Positions 1 through 7,800 of a DNA stretch of 8,539 nt are shown one piece after another. A program made the position numbers and the translations under genes. This DNA is from an uncultured Porphyromonadaceae bacterium (GTDB taxonomy: Bacteria; Bacteroidota; Bacteroidia; Bacteroidales; Muribaculaceae), in assembly GCA_900555165.1 (NCBI GenBank), contig USKE01000088.1:1-8539 (forward strand), written 5' to 3'. The notes beneath the pieces were generated by a model. That model was not told the DNA's origin. It did no database searches and was given only the letters and a program-made list of their open reading frames with translations. Numbering within the stretch: position 1 is the first letter of the stretch; the number at the start of each line of letters is the position of its first letter.

Positions 1-26
1 ACCTCGCCTACGGCATAAAGGAATAA
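1..26 (+). CDS. Possible C-terminal end of a convergent gene (partial)
   Basis: Reading frame 3 of the plus strand gives seven sense codons (LAYGIKE) and a TAA stop at 24-26. The codons CTC, GCC, TAC and GGC match the usage of the genes in this window. A rightward gene ending here would converge on the leftward permease gene ending at 83, with the perfect palindrome at 41-74 between them, which is a common layout for a shared terminator. Seven residues are too few to name a product. Frame 1 also closes early, with TAA at 16-18, so the frame choice is an inference. Confidence 0.3.
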
Positions 27-40
27 GAAAGCACCTGCTG

Positions 41-74
41 TTCAGTTATCGGGCCAGCTGGCCCGATAACTGAA
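41..74. terminator. Perfect 34-bp palindrome, probable bidirectional terminator
   Basis: The 17-base arm TTCAGTTATCGGGCCAG (41-57) is followed directly by its exact reverse complement (58-74). As RNA it folds into a 15-bp stem with an AGCU loop. It begins 8 bases after the permease stop codon on the minus strand. On the plus strand a T-rich run (84-91) follows about 10 bases after the stem. On the minus strand only a mixed T-rich stretch follows, about 15 bases on. The position between gene ends and the perfect symmetry support a terminator working in both directions. The lack of an immediate U-tract makes the exact mechanism uncertain. Confidence 0.7.
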
Positions 75-82
75 ACCGGGGC

Positions 83-1285
83 TTATTTTTTCCTGGGCGC
101 GAAATAGCGGGCCACGGTAATGCGCACCACGGCCATGCCCCCGAGGGTTACGGCCAGCATCAGGGCCACGGCCACGGCAATCGTGGGCCAGAGCGGGGCA
201 GGGCTTACCGAGGCGGCCGCAAGGCGCGTCTGCCACATTCCGGAACCCCACCACAGCAACACCACAGACACCGCCAGCACGCCGGCATTTATAAACCCTA
301 TGATTGGGAGATAGGCGCGCGAAACCGTTGCCGGCGAATACCCTAACAGCATCAGATTGCCGAGTTTCCGGCGGTTCTTCTGCAACAGCAGGCTCAGGCT
401 GAGGACAAGGATGAAGAACGCGAGGGTCGAAATGACCACCCCCACGGCCACAACGATACCCGTCACTACCGAAAGGAAATATCCGGCGCGCGAACTGTCG
501 CTCTTGTCGCCGGCGACCTCGTAACCGTGCGCCTCAAGATAGCCGGTTACCTCGGGTGCGCCGGGGTTCTCGACCTCAAGAATCAGTCGCGACGGCTCGC
601 GCACCGCGCCGTTGTCGCCGTAACGCGCGTTGGCCCAGTTCATGAAGGCCTCGGGCACGGCTATGGTGTTGAAACGCGACGAGAACCCCACGATGCGCGC
701 CGGGAAGGTGTCGATATGCCCGTTTCCGGCCACACTTACCTGCAGGGGCACCTTGCCGATTACCCCCTCGCTGAGCTGAGGCAGGCCGCGCGACGCCGCG
801 AAACCGAAGTTATACAGCGCCAGATAGTCTTTCGAGAGTATGATGGGCACAACGGGGCGCGAGGGGTCGAAACTCCACCCGTCGGGGCGCACGTCGAAAA
901 ACTCGTCGGGAATCGACTCGAAGAAGAGGAACGTGTTCATCTCGCGACCGCCGAAATTCACCGACGCCGACACATTGAAATCGGCGTTCTCGAACACGCC
1001 GAGGCGCCTGAGCCACGACTGTGCCTCGAGATCGGCCATGTCGGCGCCGCTGAACCCGGCCTTGGCGCCCGAAATGGCCGCCAATGACCCTACGCGCGGC
1101 GAAACCACAAGATAATCGCGGTTTATGTAGGCGTCAGAGCCGGAATCGAACGATGCGCTGACATCGCGGTAAAACTGCATGGCGCACACCACGATGGTGA
1201 GTCCCACAAGGTTGGCCAGGGCGTATCCCGCAAGCTGGCCGGCTGATATGTTGCGGCGCAGAAGGCGCCCCACAAGAGATTTCAC
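83..1285 (-). CDS. FtsX-like ABC transporter permease
   Basis: This 400-residue inner-membrane protein has the type VII ABC permease (FtsX/MacB/LolC) layout. A basic N-terminus leads into TM1 (about 18-40), an extracytoplasmic domain of about 225 residues follows (41-267), then TM2 (about 268-302), TM3 (about 325-347), TM4 (about 366-390) and a short basic tail. The loop between TM2 and TM3, with KNRRKLGNLMLLGYSPATV, resembles the FtsX-family cytoplasmic loop that couples to the ATPase. The start is GTG, and its GTGA overlaps the stop of the ATPase gene by 4 bases, indicating translational coupling. It is the last gene of a three-gene operon. Such permeases usually do not form a classical import channel but transmit ATPase motion to periplasmic partners, often lipoproteins; here the lipoprotein encoded at 1935-3287 is the obvious candidate. 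The extracytoplasmic domain was not recognised and the substrate is unknown. Confidence 0.85.
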   Translation of the reverse strand: MKSLVGRLLRRNISAGQLAGYALANLVGLTIVVCAMQFYRDVSASFDSGSDAYINRDYLVVSPRVGSLAAISGAKAGFSGADMADLEAQSWLRRLGVFENADFNVSASVNFGGREMNTFLFFESIPDEFFDVRPDGWSFDPSRPVVPIILSKDYLALYNFGFAASRGLPQLSEGVIGKVPLQVSVAGNGHIDTFPARIVGFSSRFNTIAVPEAFMNWANARYGDNGAVREPSRLILEVENPGAPEVTGYLEAHGYEVAGDKSDSSRAGYFLSVVTGIVVAVGVVISTLAFFILVLSLSLLLQKNRRKLGNLMLLGYSPATVSRAYLPIIGFINAGVLAVSVVLLWWGSGMWQTRLAAASVSPAPLWPTIAVAVALMLAVTLGGMAVVRITVARYFAPRKK

Positions 1286-1935
1286 AGGTCTAAAACAATT
1301 GTTGCGTCAATAGCCAGGTGGTTTCCCACCGAGGTGGCGATTACCGATCCCCCCTCGGCACGTGCGCGCTCGCACACCAGAGCGGCCACCGCTTCGTTGT
1401 TGCGGCGGTCGAGGTGGCTCACCGGCTCGTCGAGTATAAGAAAGTCAAACGGCTGAGCCACAGCCCTTATGATGGCCACACGCTGCTGCTGGCCCACGGA
1501 AAGCAGACCGGCGGGTGTATCGGCCTTGTCGTCGATCTCCAGCCGCTCAAGCATGGCGCGTATCTCAGAGGCCGTAAGGCGATCGGTAAGCCGGTTCTTT
1601 ATCAGGATGTTCTCCATTACCGAAAGTTCTGCGAACAGCCTCATCTCCTGCGGGAGCCACGCCAGCGAGCGACATCTGAGGTCGCACCACCGCGCGGTGC
1701 CGAAAGTGCGTATGTCTTCGCCGTCGAAGAGTATGCGGCCGCGGTAATCGGTGCGTGCGCCGTAGATGTAACTGCACAGCGACGATTTCCCGGTACCCGA
1801 CTCGGCCTGCACGAGCAGGTCGTCGCCGCGGCGTATGGTGAGCCGTTGCCGCCATACCCCCGAGGGGCGCGGAGCCGCGTCGGGCCCGGCGAACACCTCG
1901 GGGAGCAGATTGTCAAGAACGATTTCCGAGACCAT
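1282..1935 (-). CDS. ABC transporter ATP-binding protein, LolD/MacB type, with atypical motifs
   Basis: This is a cytoplasmic nucleotide-binding subunit of 217 residues, a normal length for a LolD-type ATPase. Positions here count from the GTG at 1938, one codon upstream. Visible motifs are a P-loop AESGTGKSS (45-53), Q-loop LPQE (95-98), signature LLSVGQQQR (145-153), Walker B FLILDE (166-171) with catalytic E171, and D-loop SHLD (174-177). Three positions are unusual: the first P-loop Gly is Ala, LSGGQ reads LSVGQ, and the switch-His position (usually TH) reads T202-S203. Lys51, Asp170 and Glu171 are kept, so ATP binding and hydrolysis remain possible. The ATG at 1935 overlaps the upstream stop as TGATG; the adjacent GTG at 1938 gives an equivalent 4-base overlap. 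With the next gene it should form the motor-permease pair of an exporter or mechanotransmission complex. Confidence 0.88.
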   Translation of the reverse strand: MVSEIVLDNLLPEVFAGPDAAPRPSGVWRQRLTIRRGDDLLVQAESGTGKSSLCSYIYGARTDYRGRILFDGEDIRTFGTARWCDLRCRSLAWLPQEMRLFAELSVMENILIKNRLTDRLTASEIRAMLERLEIDDKADTPAGLLSVGQQQRVAIIRAVAQPFDFLILDEPVSHLDRRNNEAVAALVCERARAEGGSVIATSVGNHLAIDATIVLDL

Positions 1936-3287
1936 CACATCACCTGGCCCAGCAGGGTCTCGAGCAGAGGTTTGTCGGTATCGGTAAGACGCAGGGTGGC
2001 GCGGGTGACATCCTTGTCGGCCCAGCAGCGGAAATCAACCCCGAACGAGGCATTGAGGCCTGTCATCACGGCACCCTCTTTCGGCAGACGCACGGCCAGG
2101 ATGTTAGACTGCCCCTTTAGCACCGAGGCGTCAACCGAAGGCACGCCGTCGGCACCGGCACCCGTGGTGGCGATGAGGGTGTTCCCCTCGGCGCGCACGC
2201 TCAGGCCGGGCAGCGGGTTCATCTTCAGCAGGGTCTCGATCTGGGCGAGATATTTCTGCGCGTCACCCTCTTTCAGCTCCACGGCCACGGTGACATCCCA
2301 GTATTCCATGAAATCAGAGGCGTCAGACATCATGAACGATGCCAGGCCGCGGCGCGGACCGGCACCGATCATCAGCGTGCCGTCAAGCGACTGGAGGTAG
2401 GGGAGTACCATGGCCATCACCTGGCGCGAACGCGGGTCGGCATCGCCGGCCATGTCGGCAACCTTATTCCAGGGGAAATCACCCTTCACACCGAATGCGG
2501 CCACGGCCACGTCGAAACCGTTGAGATATTTCAGCATACCGGTGTTGACGTCGCGGAAATACTCCATGAACCCAGCGGCGTCGGCCATCTTCTTCCCGTC
2601 GCCGTCGAGCCGCGCGATCTCGGCGGAAACCTCGGCGCCGTCGAGATTAATGCCTACCGACATGGTGCCGTCGACCGGCATACCCGTCGCATCGAGTTCG
2701 GCCAGCAGATTGACGGCGTTGTCGCGCCCCAGACACTCGCGGCGCCACTCCACGTCGGCCACCGACTTTTTGGAGGCACCCTTGAGCAGGGTGTTCACGG
2801 CCTTGGCGGTAGCGGCGGCGTCACTGCGGCTGTCAGTCACGACCACCACGGCCTCGCCCATCAGGAACGACGGCGCGCCATCCTTGCTCCAGACAGCCCA
2901 GCTGTCTGATTCGGTCGAGTTAAATGCATTGTCCGTCAAAATTTTCTCAAGAGCCCCGGCATCGGTCACTGCAGTCAGGAACACTGGGCTGCCCGACGAC
3001 GACCCGACCATATACACATGTTCCAGGTCAAGCGCGCCCGATTCCATGATGCCGCGCAACAGCGGAGCCTGGCTTTTCCCCCAGTTCACCACCGCGGCGG
3101 CCCCGTCGGTGAGCGTGATGCGGTTCCCGTCGGCCTTGCATCCGGCGTTCTCCATGATTTTCACCACGTTAATCGATGCCATGACATCAGCGTCGGCAGG
3201 AATCATGGCGAGTGGTTCGTTGGATTTCTGGCACGATACCAGAGCCATTGCCCAGACGGCCAGCAGTGCACCCAGGCAAGATTTCAT
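1935..3287 (-). CDS. Predicted lipoprotein of unknown function (DUF4836-like)
   Basis: This 450-residue secreted protein starts with a lipoprotein signal peptide: MKS, a hydrophobic core, then lipobox LVSC with Cys19. The mature part begins QKSNEPLAMIPADADVMASI. The IPADA-type start, after which the protein compares residuals of many small domains without TM segments, resembles Bacteroidales DUF4836-family lipoproteins; this is from memory and uncertain. There is no acidic run after the Cys, so the usual Bacteroidetes surface-export signal is not evident and periplasmic attachment is likely. It is first in the operon and its TGA overlaps the ATPase start. Start choice: the frame continues upstream to an ATG at 3296 and a GTG at 3332, but the ATG at 3287 gives the cleanest signal peptide and has a weak GAGA upstream. 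It may act as the substrate or periplasmic partner of the ABC system. Confidence 0.75.
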   Translation of the reverse strand: MKSCLGALLAVWAMALVSCQKSNEPLAMIPADADVMASINVVKIMENAGCKADGNRITLTDGAAAVVNWGKSQAPLLRGIMESGALDLEHVYMVGSSSGSPVFLTAVTDAGALEKILTDNAFNSTESDSWAVWSKDGAPSFLMGEAVVVVTDSRSDAAATAKAVNTLLKGASKKSVADVEWRRECLGRDNAVNLLAELDATGMPVDGTMSVGINLDGAEVSAEIARLDGDGKKMADAAGFMEYFRDVNTGMLKYLNGFDVAVAAFGVKGDFPWNKVADMAGDADPRSRQVMAMVLPYLQSLDGTLMIGAGPRRGLASFMMSDASDFMEYWDVTVAVELKEGDAQKYLAQIETLLKMNPLPGLSVRAEGNTLIATTGAGADGVPSVDASVLKGQSNILAVRLPKEGAVMTGLNASFGVDFRCWADKDVTRATLRLTDTDKPLLETLLGQVM

Positions 3288-3366
3288 TATTCTCATATTA
3301 TGATTATGGATTTGAATTTTCACTAAACTCACCGGATATACCGTTATAAGTATGGTTTCCAGTCAA

Positions 3367-3374
3367 CAAAGGTA
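3367..3374 (-). promoter_or_regulatory. Candidate Bacteroidetes -7 element for the leftward operon
   Basis: The minus strand reads TACCTTTG from 3374 to 3367, an exact match to the Bacteroidetes sigma-ABfr -7 consensus TAnnTTTG. Transcription would start near 3360, leaving a leader of roughly 70 bases before the ATG at 3287. No good TTTG -33 element lies 19-21 bp upstream; that stretch is only AT-rich. A weak -33 would fit a promoter that needs an activator. Confidence 0.5.
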
Positions 3375-3423
3375 TGAATTAAGGCGTTAATTTTAAGATT
3401 TAAATTGTGTTAAAAAGCACGCG

Positions 3424-3441
3424 ATATGACAAATGTCATAT
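3424..3441. promoter_or_regulatory. 18-bp inverted repeat, CRP/FNR-like operator candidate
   Basis: The sequence ATATGACA-AA-TGTCATAT has perfect 8-base arms around a 2-base spacer. Read as TATGA-N6-TCATA it has the half-site length and spacing of CRP/FNR-superfamily sites (TGTGA-N6-TCACA in CRP). Its centre, 3432.5, is about 42 bp upstream of the inferred rightward start and about 72 bp upstream of the inferred leftward start, both positions at which CRP-type activators work. It also covers the place where the rightward -33 element should be, so a repressor such as a TetR or MarR protein could equally bind here. No regulator gene is in the window. Confidence 0.6.
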
Positions 3442-3461
3442 TTTAAAGTTTTGATTATCCG

Positions 3462-3469
3462 TAATTTTG
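3462..3469 (+). promoter_or_regulatory. Candidate Bacteroidetes -7 element for the RND efflux operon
   Basis: The sequence TAATTTTG matches the -7 consensus TAnnTTTG exactly. Transcription would begin near 3475-3476, giving a leader of about 80 bases before the adaptor ATG at 3556. A TTTG at 3450-3453 is only 8 bp upstream, too close to be a normal -33 box, and the proper -33 position is occupied by the inverted repeat at 3424-3441. This fits control by a factor binding that repeat. Confidence 0.6.
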
Positions 3470-3484
3470 TGCCCGAATACGTGA

Positions 3485-3505
3485 AATGTGGCCTTACGGC
3501 GCATT
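3485..3505 (+). repeat. Small leader hairpin in the efflux-operon 5' UTR
   Basis: AATGTG (3485-3490) can pair with CGCATT (3500-3505, including one G-U pair), and CC (3492-3493) with GG (3498-3499), around a TTAC loop, with G3491 bulged. It would lie about 10 bases from the inferred 5' end of the mRNA. It could protect the transcript end, but a stem this small can also arise by chance. Confidence 0.3.
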
Positions 3506-3555
3506 GTCAGGAACCAGAATAAGTATCAAACATCATAAAAATTGCAGTTAAATCC

Positions 3556-4761
3556 ATGACAACGAAGAAAAGCATCAGGCTCGACATGTCGCTGGCAATT
3601 GCCGGCGCTCTGGCAGCCGCAACAGCACTTTCGTCATGTGGCGGCAGCGGAGACCCCCGCGCAGCGCTCGCAGCCGCCCAGAACGCAACTCCGGAAGTGG
3701 AGGTGCTCACCGTAGCCCCCGGTTCGTCAGACCTCAACCACACCTATCCCACCACCATCAAAGGCAAGACCGACATCGACATCCGTCCGCTCGTGACCGG
3801 TTTCGTGACCAAGGTGCATGTTCAGGAGGGTGACCATGTGCGCAAAGGCCAGACACTGTTCACACTCGACCAGGTGCAGTACCAGGCCGCTGTGTCGCAG
3901 GCCGAGGCCGCGGTAAATTCGGCAAAGATCGCCGTCGACAACGCACGCCTGCAGGTGAACAACCAGCGCCAGCTCTTCGAGAAGAACATCATCAGCGACT
4001 ACACATACACCGTGGCCAAGAATCAGCTCGCCACAGCCGAGGCAAGCCTGGCAAACGCCAACGCCGCGCTGACAACAGCCCGCAAGAACCTCAGCTACAC
4101 CGTGGTGACCGCACCCTCTGACGGCGTGATCGGCTCGATTCCCAACAAAGAGGGAACCCTGGCATCACCCTCGATGCAGATACCTCTGACCACCGTGTCA
4201 GACAACTCTGAAGTCTACGCCTACTTCTCGCTCAACGAGAAAGACATGCTTGAGCTTACCGACGGTGGCACACGCTCGCTGGCATCGGCCATCGCCGGCA
4301 TGCCCGCCGTGAAACTCCAGCTTGCCGACGGCACCATCTACGGCCCGGAAGGCAAAGTCGCCACCGTATCGGGCATCATCGACCAGAGCACCGGCGCCTC
4401 GAACGTGCGCGCACGTTTCGCCAACCCCTCGGGCGTGCTCCGCTCGGGTTCGACAGGTACCATCCTCATCCCCTCGCACCAGGACAACGTGATCATAGTG
4501 CCCCAGAAGGCAACCTACGAGGTGCAGGACAAGCGTTTCGTCTACGCCCTCAACGACTCTAACAAGACCGTGCCCGTGGCCATCACCGTGGGCGCCCTCG
4601 ACAACGGCAAGGACTTCGTAGTCACCTCGGGTCTCCAGCCCGGCCAGCGCATCGTAGTAGAGGGTGTCGGCAGCAAGATCAACCAGGCCGGCATGCAGGT
4701 GAAACCCAAGGGCGCCGTTGCCGCCACCGAGGCACCCAAAGCCGCCGAAGACGCCAAATAA
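3556..4761 (+). CDS. Efflux RND transporter periplasmic adaptor subunit (membrane fusion protein)
   Basis: This 401-residue AcrA/MexA-type adaptor links the inner-membrane RND pump to the outer-membrane channel. It has a lipoprotein signal peptide with lipobox LSSC (Cys28), so it is anchored in the inner membrane. Domains in order: first lipoyl half with GFVTKVHVQEGDHVRKGQ (about 75-105), an alpha-helical hairpin rich in Ala, Gln and Asn (about 106-180), second lipoyl half with VVTAPSDGVIGSI (about 180-212), beta-barrel (about 213-305), membrane-proximal domain (about 306-385), and an Ala/Lys-rich tail. At the hairpin tip the channel-contacting R-L-S pattern of AcrA appears as N136-L140-S147. 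Length is normal for the family. It is the first gene of the operon, with the pump gene 69 bases downstream. The start ATG has no clear Shine-Dalgarno; the signal peptide supports it. Confidence 0.95.
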   Translation: MTTKKSIRLDMSLAIAGALAAATALSSCGGSGDPRAALAAAQNATPEVEVLTVAPGSSDLNHTYPTTIKGKTDIDIRPLVTGFVTKVHVQEGDHVRKGQTLFTLDQVQYQAAVSQAEAAVNSAKIAVDNARLQVNNQRQLFEKNIISDYTYTVAKNQLATAEASLANANAALTTARKNLSYTVVTAPSDGVIGSIPNKEGTLASPSMQIPLTTVSDNSEVYAYFSLNEKDMLELTDGGTRSLASAIAGMPAVKLQLADGTIYGPEGKVATVSGIIDQSTGASNVRARFANPSGVLRSGSTGTILIPSHQDNVIIVPQKATYEVQDKRFVYALNDSNKTVPVAITVGALDNGKDFVVTSGLQPGQRIVVEGVGSKINQAGMQVKPKGAVAATEAPKAAEDAK

Positions 4762-4789
4762 ACCGATTCACTTCACTGATTACCAATAT

Positions 4790-4807
4790 ATTCCCCCGCA
4801 CGGGAAT
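4790..4807 (+). repeat. Short inverted repeat between adaptor and pump genes
   Basis: ATTCCC (4790-4795) and GGGAAT (4802-4807) form a 6-bp stem with a 6-base loop in the 69-base gap between the adaptor and pump genes. There is no U-tract, and the pump ATG follows 23 bases later, so it is unlikely to stop transcription. It could mark mRNA processing or be chance. Confidence 0.3.
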
Positions 4808-4830
4808 CATCACACACAGGTAACAAAGCA

Positions 4831-7800
4831 ATGAAATTAGACACTTTCATCAACCGCCCGGTGCTCTCGACGGTGATTTCGATATTCATCGTGCTGTTGG
4901 GTCTGATCGGTCTGTCGTCACTGCCTATCACGCAGTACCCCGACATCGCTCCCCCGACAATCTCGGTAAGCACCACCTATAGCGGCGCCAACGCCCAGGC
5001 CGTGCTGAACTCGGTCATCGCTCCCCTCGAGGAGTCGATAAACGGCGCCGAGGGCATGACATACATCGAGTCGACCGCAACAAACACCGGCTCGGCTACA
5101 ATCAACGTGCATTTCGAGCAGGGTTTTGACCCTGACATGGCCGCCGTCGACGTGCAGAACCGCGTGGCCAAGGCACAGAACCTGCTCCCCGCCGAGGTAA
5201 CCCAGGTGGGCGTGCTCACACAGAAACGCCAGTCGTCGATGCTCGTCGGCGTGGCCGTCTACTCGGATGTGCCCGAATACGACAACGAGTTCATCGACAA
5301 CTACATGAAGATCAACATCATCCCCGTGCTCCAACGTGTGAAGGGCGTGGGCGACGTCATGTCGTTCGGCGGTGACTACTCTATGCGTATCTGGATCAAA
5401 CCCGATGTCATGGCCCAGTACGGCCTGACCCCCAATGACGTGGCCGCCGCACTGCGCGACCAGAACGTCGAAGCCGCCCCCGGCTCGTTCGGCGCACAGG
5501 GCGGCCAGTCGTTCCAGTACACGATGAAATACCGCGGCCGCTACATGACCCCCGAGGAGTTCGAGAACATCGTCATCAAGGCCACCTCGACCGGCGACGT
5601 GCTCTACCTCAAGGATGTGGCCGACGTCGAGCTGGGCAAGGTGACCTACGACTACGCCTCGTCGCTCAACGGCAAGCCCTCGTCGATGGCAATCGTGTTC
5701 CAGACCGCAGGCTCGAACGCCACCGAGATCATCAACGAGTGTCTGGCGCAGGTGGAGGTAATGAAGAAAGACCTCCCCGCCGGGCTGCACTTCGCCATCC
5801 CGATGAACAACAACGACTTCCTCTACGCATCGATCCACAAGGTGATCGACACCCTGATAGAGGCCTTCATCCTGGTGTTCTTCGTGGTCTACATCTTCCT
5901 TCAGGATTTCCGCTCGACCCTCATCCCCGCCATCGCCATCCCCGTGGCCCTGGTCGGCACATTCTTCGTGATGAAGATGATCGGGTTCTCGATAAACCTC
6001 ATCACCCTGTCGGCCCTTGTGCTGGCGATCGCGATTGTGGTCGACGACGCCATTGTGGTGGTCGAGGCCGTGCATGCCAAGCTTGACGCCGGATACAAGT
6101 CGTCACGCAAGGCCTCGATCGACGCCATGAGCGAAATCGGCTCGGCCATCATCTCGATCACACTGGTAATGATGCTGGTATTCATCCCTGTGTCGTTCAT
6201 GCCGGGCACCGCAGGTATCTTCTACCAGCAGTTCGGTCTCACCATGGCCATCGCCATCGGTTTCTCGGCCGTGAACGCCCTTACGCTGTCGCCGGCCCTC
6301 TGCGCCGTGTTCCTCAAACCCCACAAAACCGAGGGTGAGGATCCGAAATCGCTCAAGCAGCGTCTCGGCGAGGCATATTCAGCCGCCGGCGAGGCGATGG
6401 TAAAGAAAGCCAAGCGCTCGTTCGGCGTAAACTTCCCCCCGATTGTGACAATGGCCTTCCTGGTGGCCACCATCACCTTCATGGTACTCGGTTGGTTCGC
6501 TTTCGAGGATGTCGTCAAGGGCTGTCTGGCACTGGGTTGCGCCATCGTGGCAATCCTGGGCATGTTCGGCACACGTTTCCACAAAGCGTTCGAGAAACTG
6601 TTCGGCAAGGTGATGTCAGGCTATAACAAGCGCGTGACATTCTTCACCCGCCACAAGATTCTGTCGTTCTCGATTGTCGGCGCCGCCATCGCCATCCTGG
6701 TGTTCCTGATGAACATCACCCCCACCGGCCTTGTGCCCAATGAGGACACAGGTACGGTCTTCGTGATGGTCGACATGCCCCCGGGCACATCGCAGGAGCG
6801 CACCATCGAGGTCATGAACGAGGTCGACAGCATGCTCGGCGCCATGGACGCCATAGAGTACCGCCAGCAGATCGTGGGCTACTCATTCATCGCCGGCGCA
6901 GGCCCCACATACGGTACGTTCTTCGTCAAGCTCAAGGACTGGTCGAAACGCGACGAGGCCACCGAGAACTCAACCGCCGTGGTTATCGACATCTTCAAGC
7001 AATCGGCCGCGAGAATCAAAGACGGCCGTGTCATCGCCTTCCAGCCCCCTATGATCACCGGTTACTCGGCAACCAACGGTTTTGAGCTCAGGCTGCAGGA
7101 CAAGACCGGCGGCACAATCGAGGACTTCTTCGCCATAACGCAGAACTTCCTGCAGAAACTGGCCGAACAGCCTGAGATCCAGGATGCCACCACCACGTTC
7201 AACCCCAACTTCCCCCAGTACAAGATCGACATCGACGCCGCCAAGGCACAGCAGGCCGGCCTGTCGACATCGACCATCCTCTCGACCCTGCAGGGCTACT
7301 ACGGCTCGATGTACGTGTCGAACTTCAACCGTTTCGGCAAGATCTACCGCGTGATGATGCAGGCTCCCCCCGAGGCCCGCGTATCGCCCGAGACCCTCAA
7401 GTCAATCAAGGTGCGCACCACCTCGGGCCAGATGGCCTCGCTTGAGAATTTCGTGACCCTCACCAAGGTCTACGGTCCCGACCTTCTGAACCGTTTCAAC
7501 CTCTTCACCTCCATCTCGATCACCGGTAACCCCGCCACCGGTTTCTCGTCGAGCCAGGCACTGGCCGCAATCGAGCGAGTCGCCGGCGAAACCCTTCCTC
7601 AGGGCTACGGCTACGAATACGCCGGCATGACACGTGAGGAGGGCACTCAGGGTTCGGGCCAGACAGCCATCATCTTCGGCCTCTGCCTGCTGTTCGTCTA
7701 CCTGCTGCTTTCGGCCCAGTACGAGAGCTACGTGGTGCCCTGGGCGGTTATTCTCTCGATTCCGTTCGGCCTCATGGGCTCGTTCATTCTGCTGTGGATC

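Noticed and set aside
1318..2400. Long open frame on the plus strand opposite the ATPase and lipoprotein genes
   Set aside because: It spans two well-supported minus-strand genes. It has Arg- and His-rich low-complexity composition and no recognisable domain or signal. Long antisense frames are common in GC-rich coding DNA.
2410..3303. Ser/Ala-rich open frame opposite the lipoprotein gene
   Set aside because: Its Ser, Ala and Thr richness is what complements of the minus-strand codons produce. It has no motif of its own, and the minus-strand gene has a convincing signal peptide.
3288..3332. N-terminal extension of the lipoprotein from a GTG at 3332
   Set aside because: The extra residues (KIQIHNHN) would precede the signal peptide with no benefit, and the internal ATG at 3287 (or 3296) gives a normal lipoprotein start.
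3481..3555. Riboswitch in the efflux-operon leader
   Set aside because: The leader is about 80 bases with only one small hairpin. No conserved aptamer motif or terminator/anti-terminator pair was seen.
4762..4830. Separate promoter for the pump gene
   Set aside because: No TAnnTTTG core was found in the gap, and the adaptor-pump arrangement is normally one transcript.
4918..6075. His/Val/Asp-rich minus-strand open frame inside the pump gene
   Set aside because: It is the antisense reading of a clear RND pump and its composition is typical of a shadow frame.
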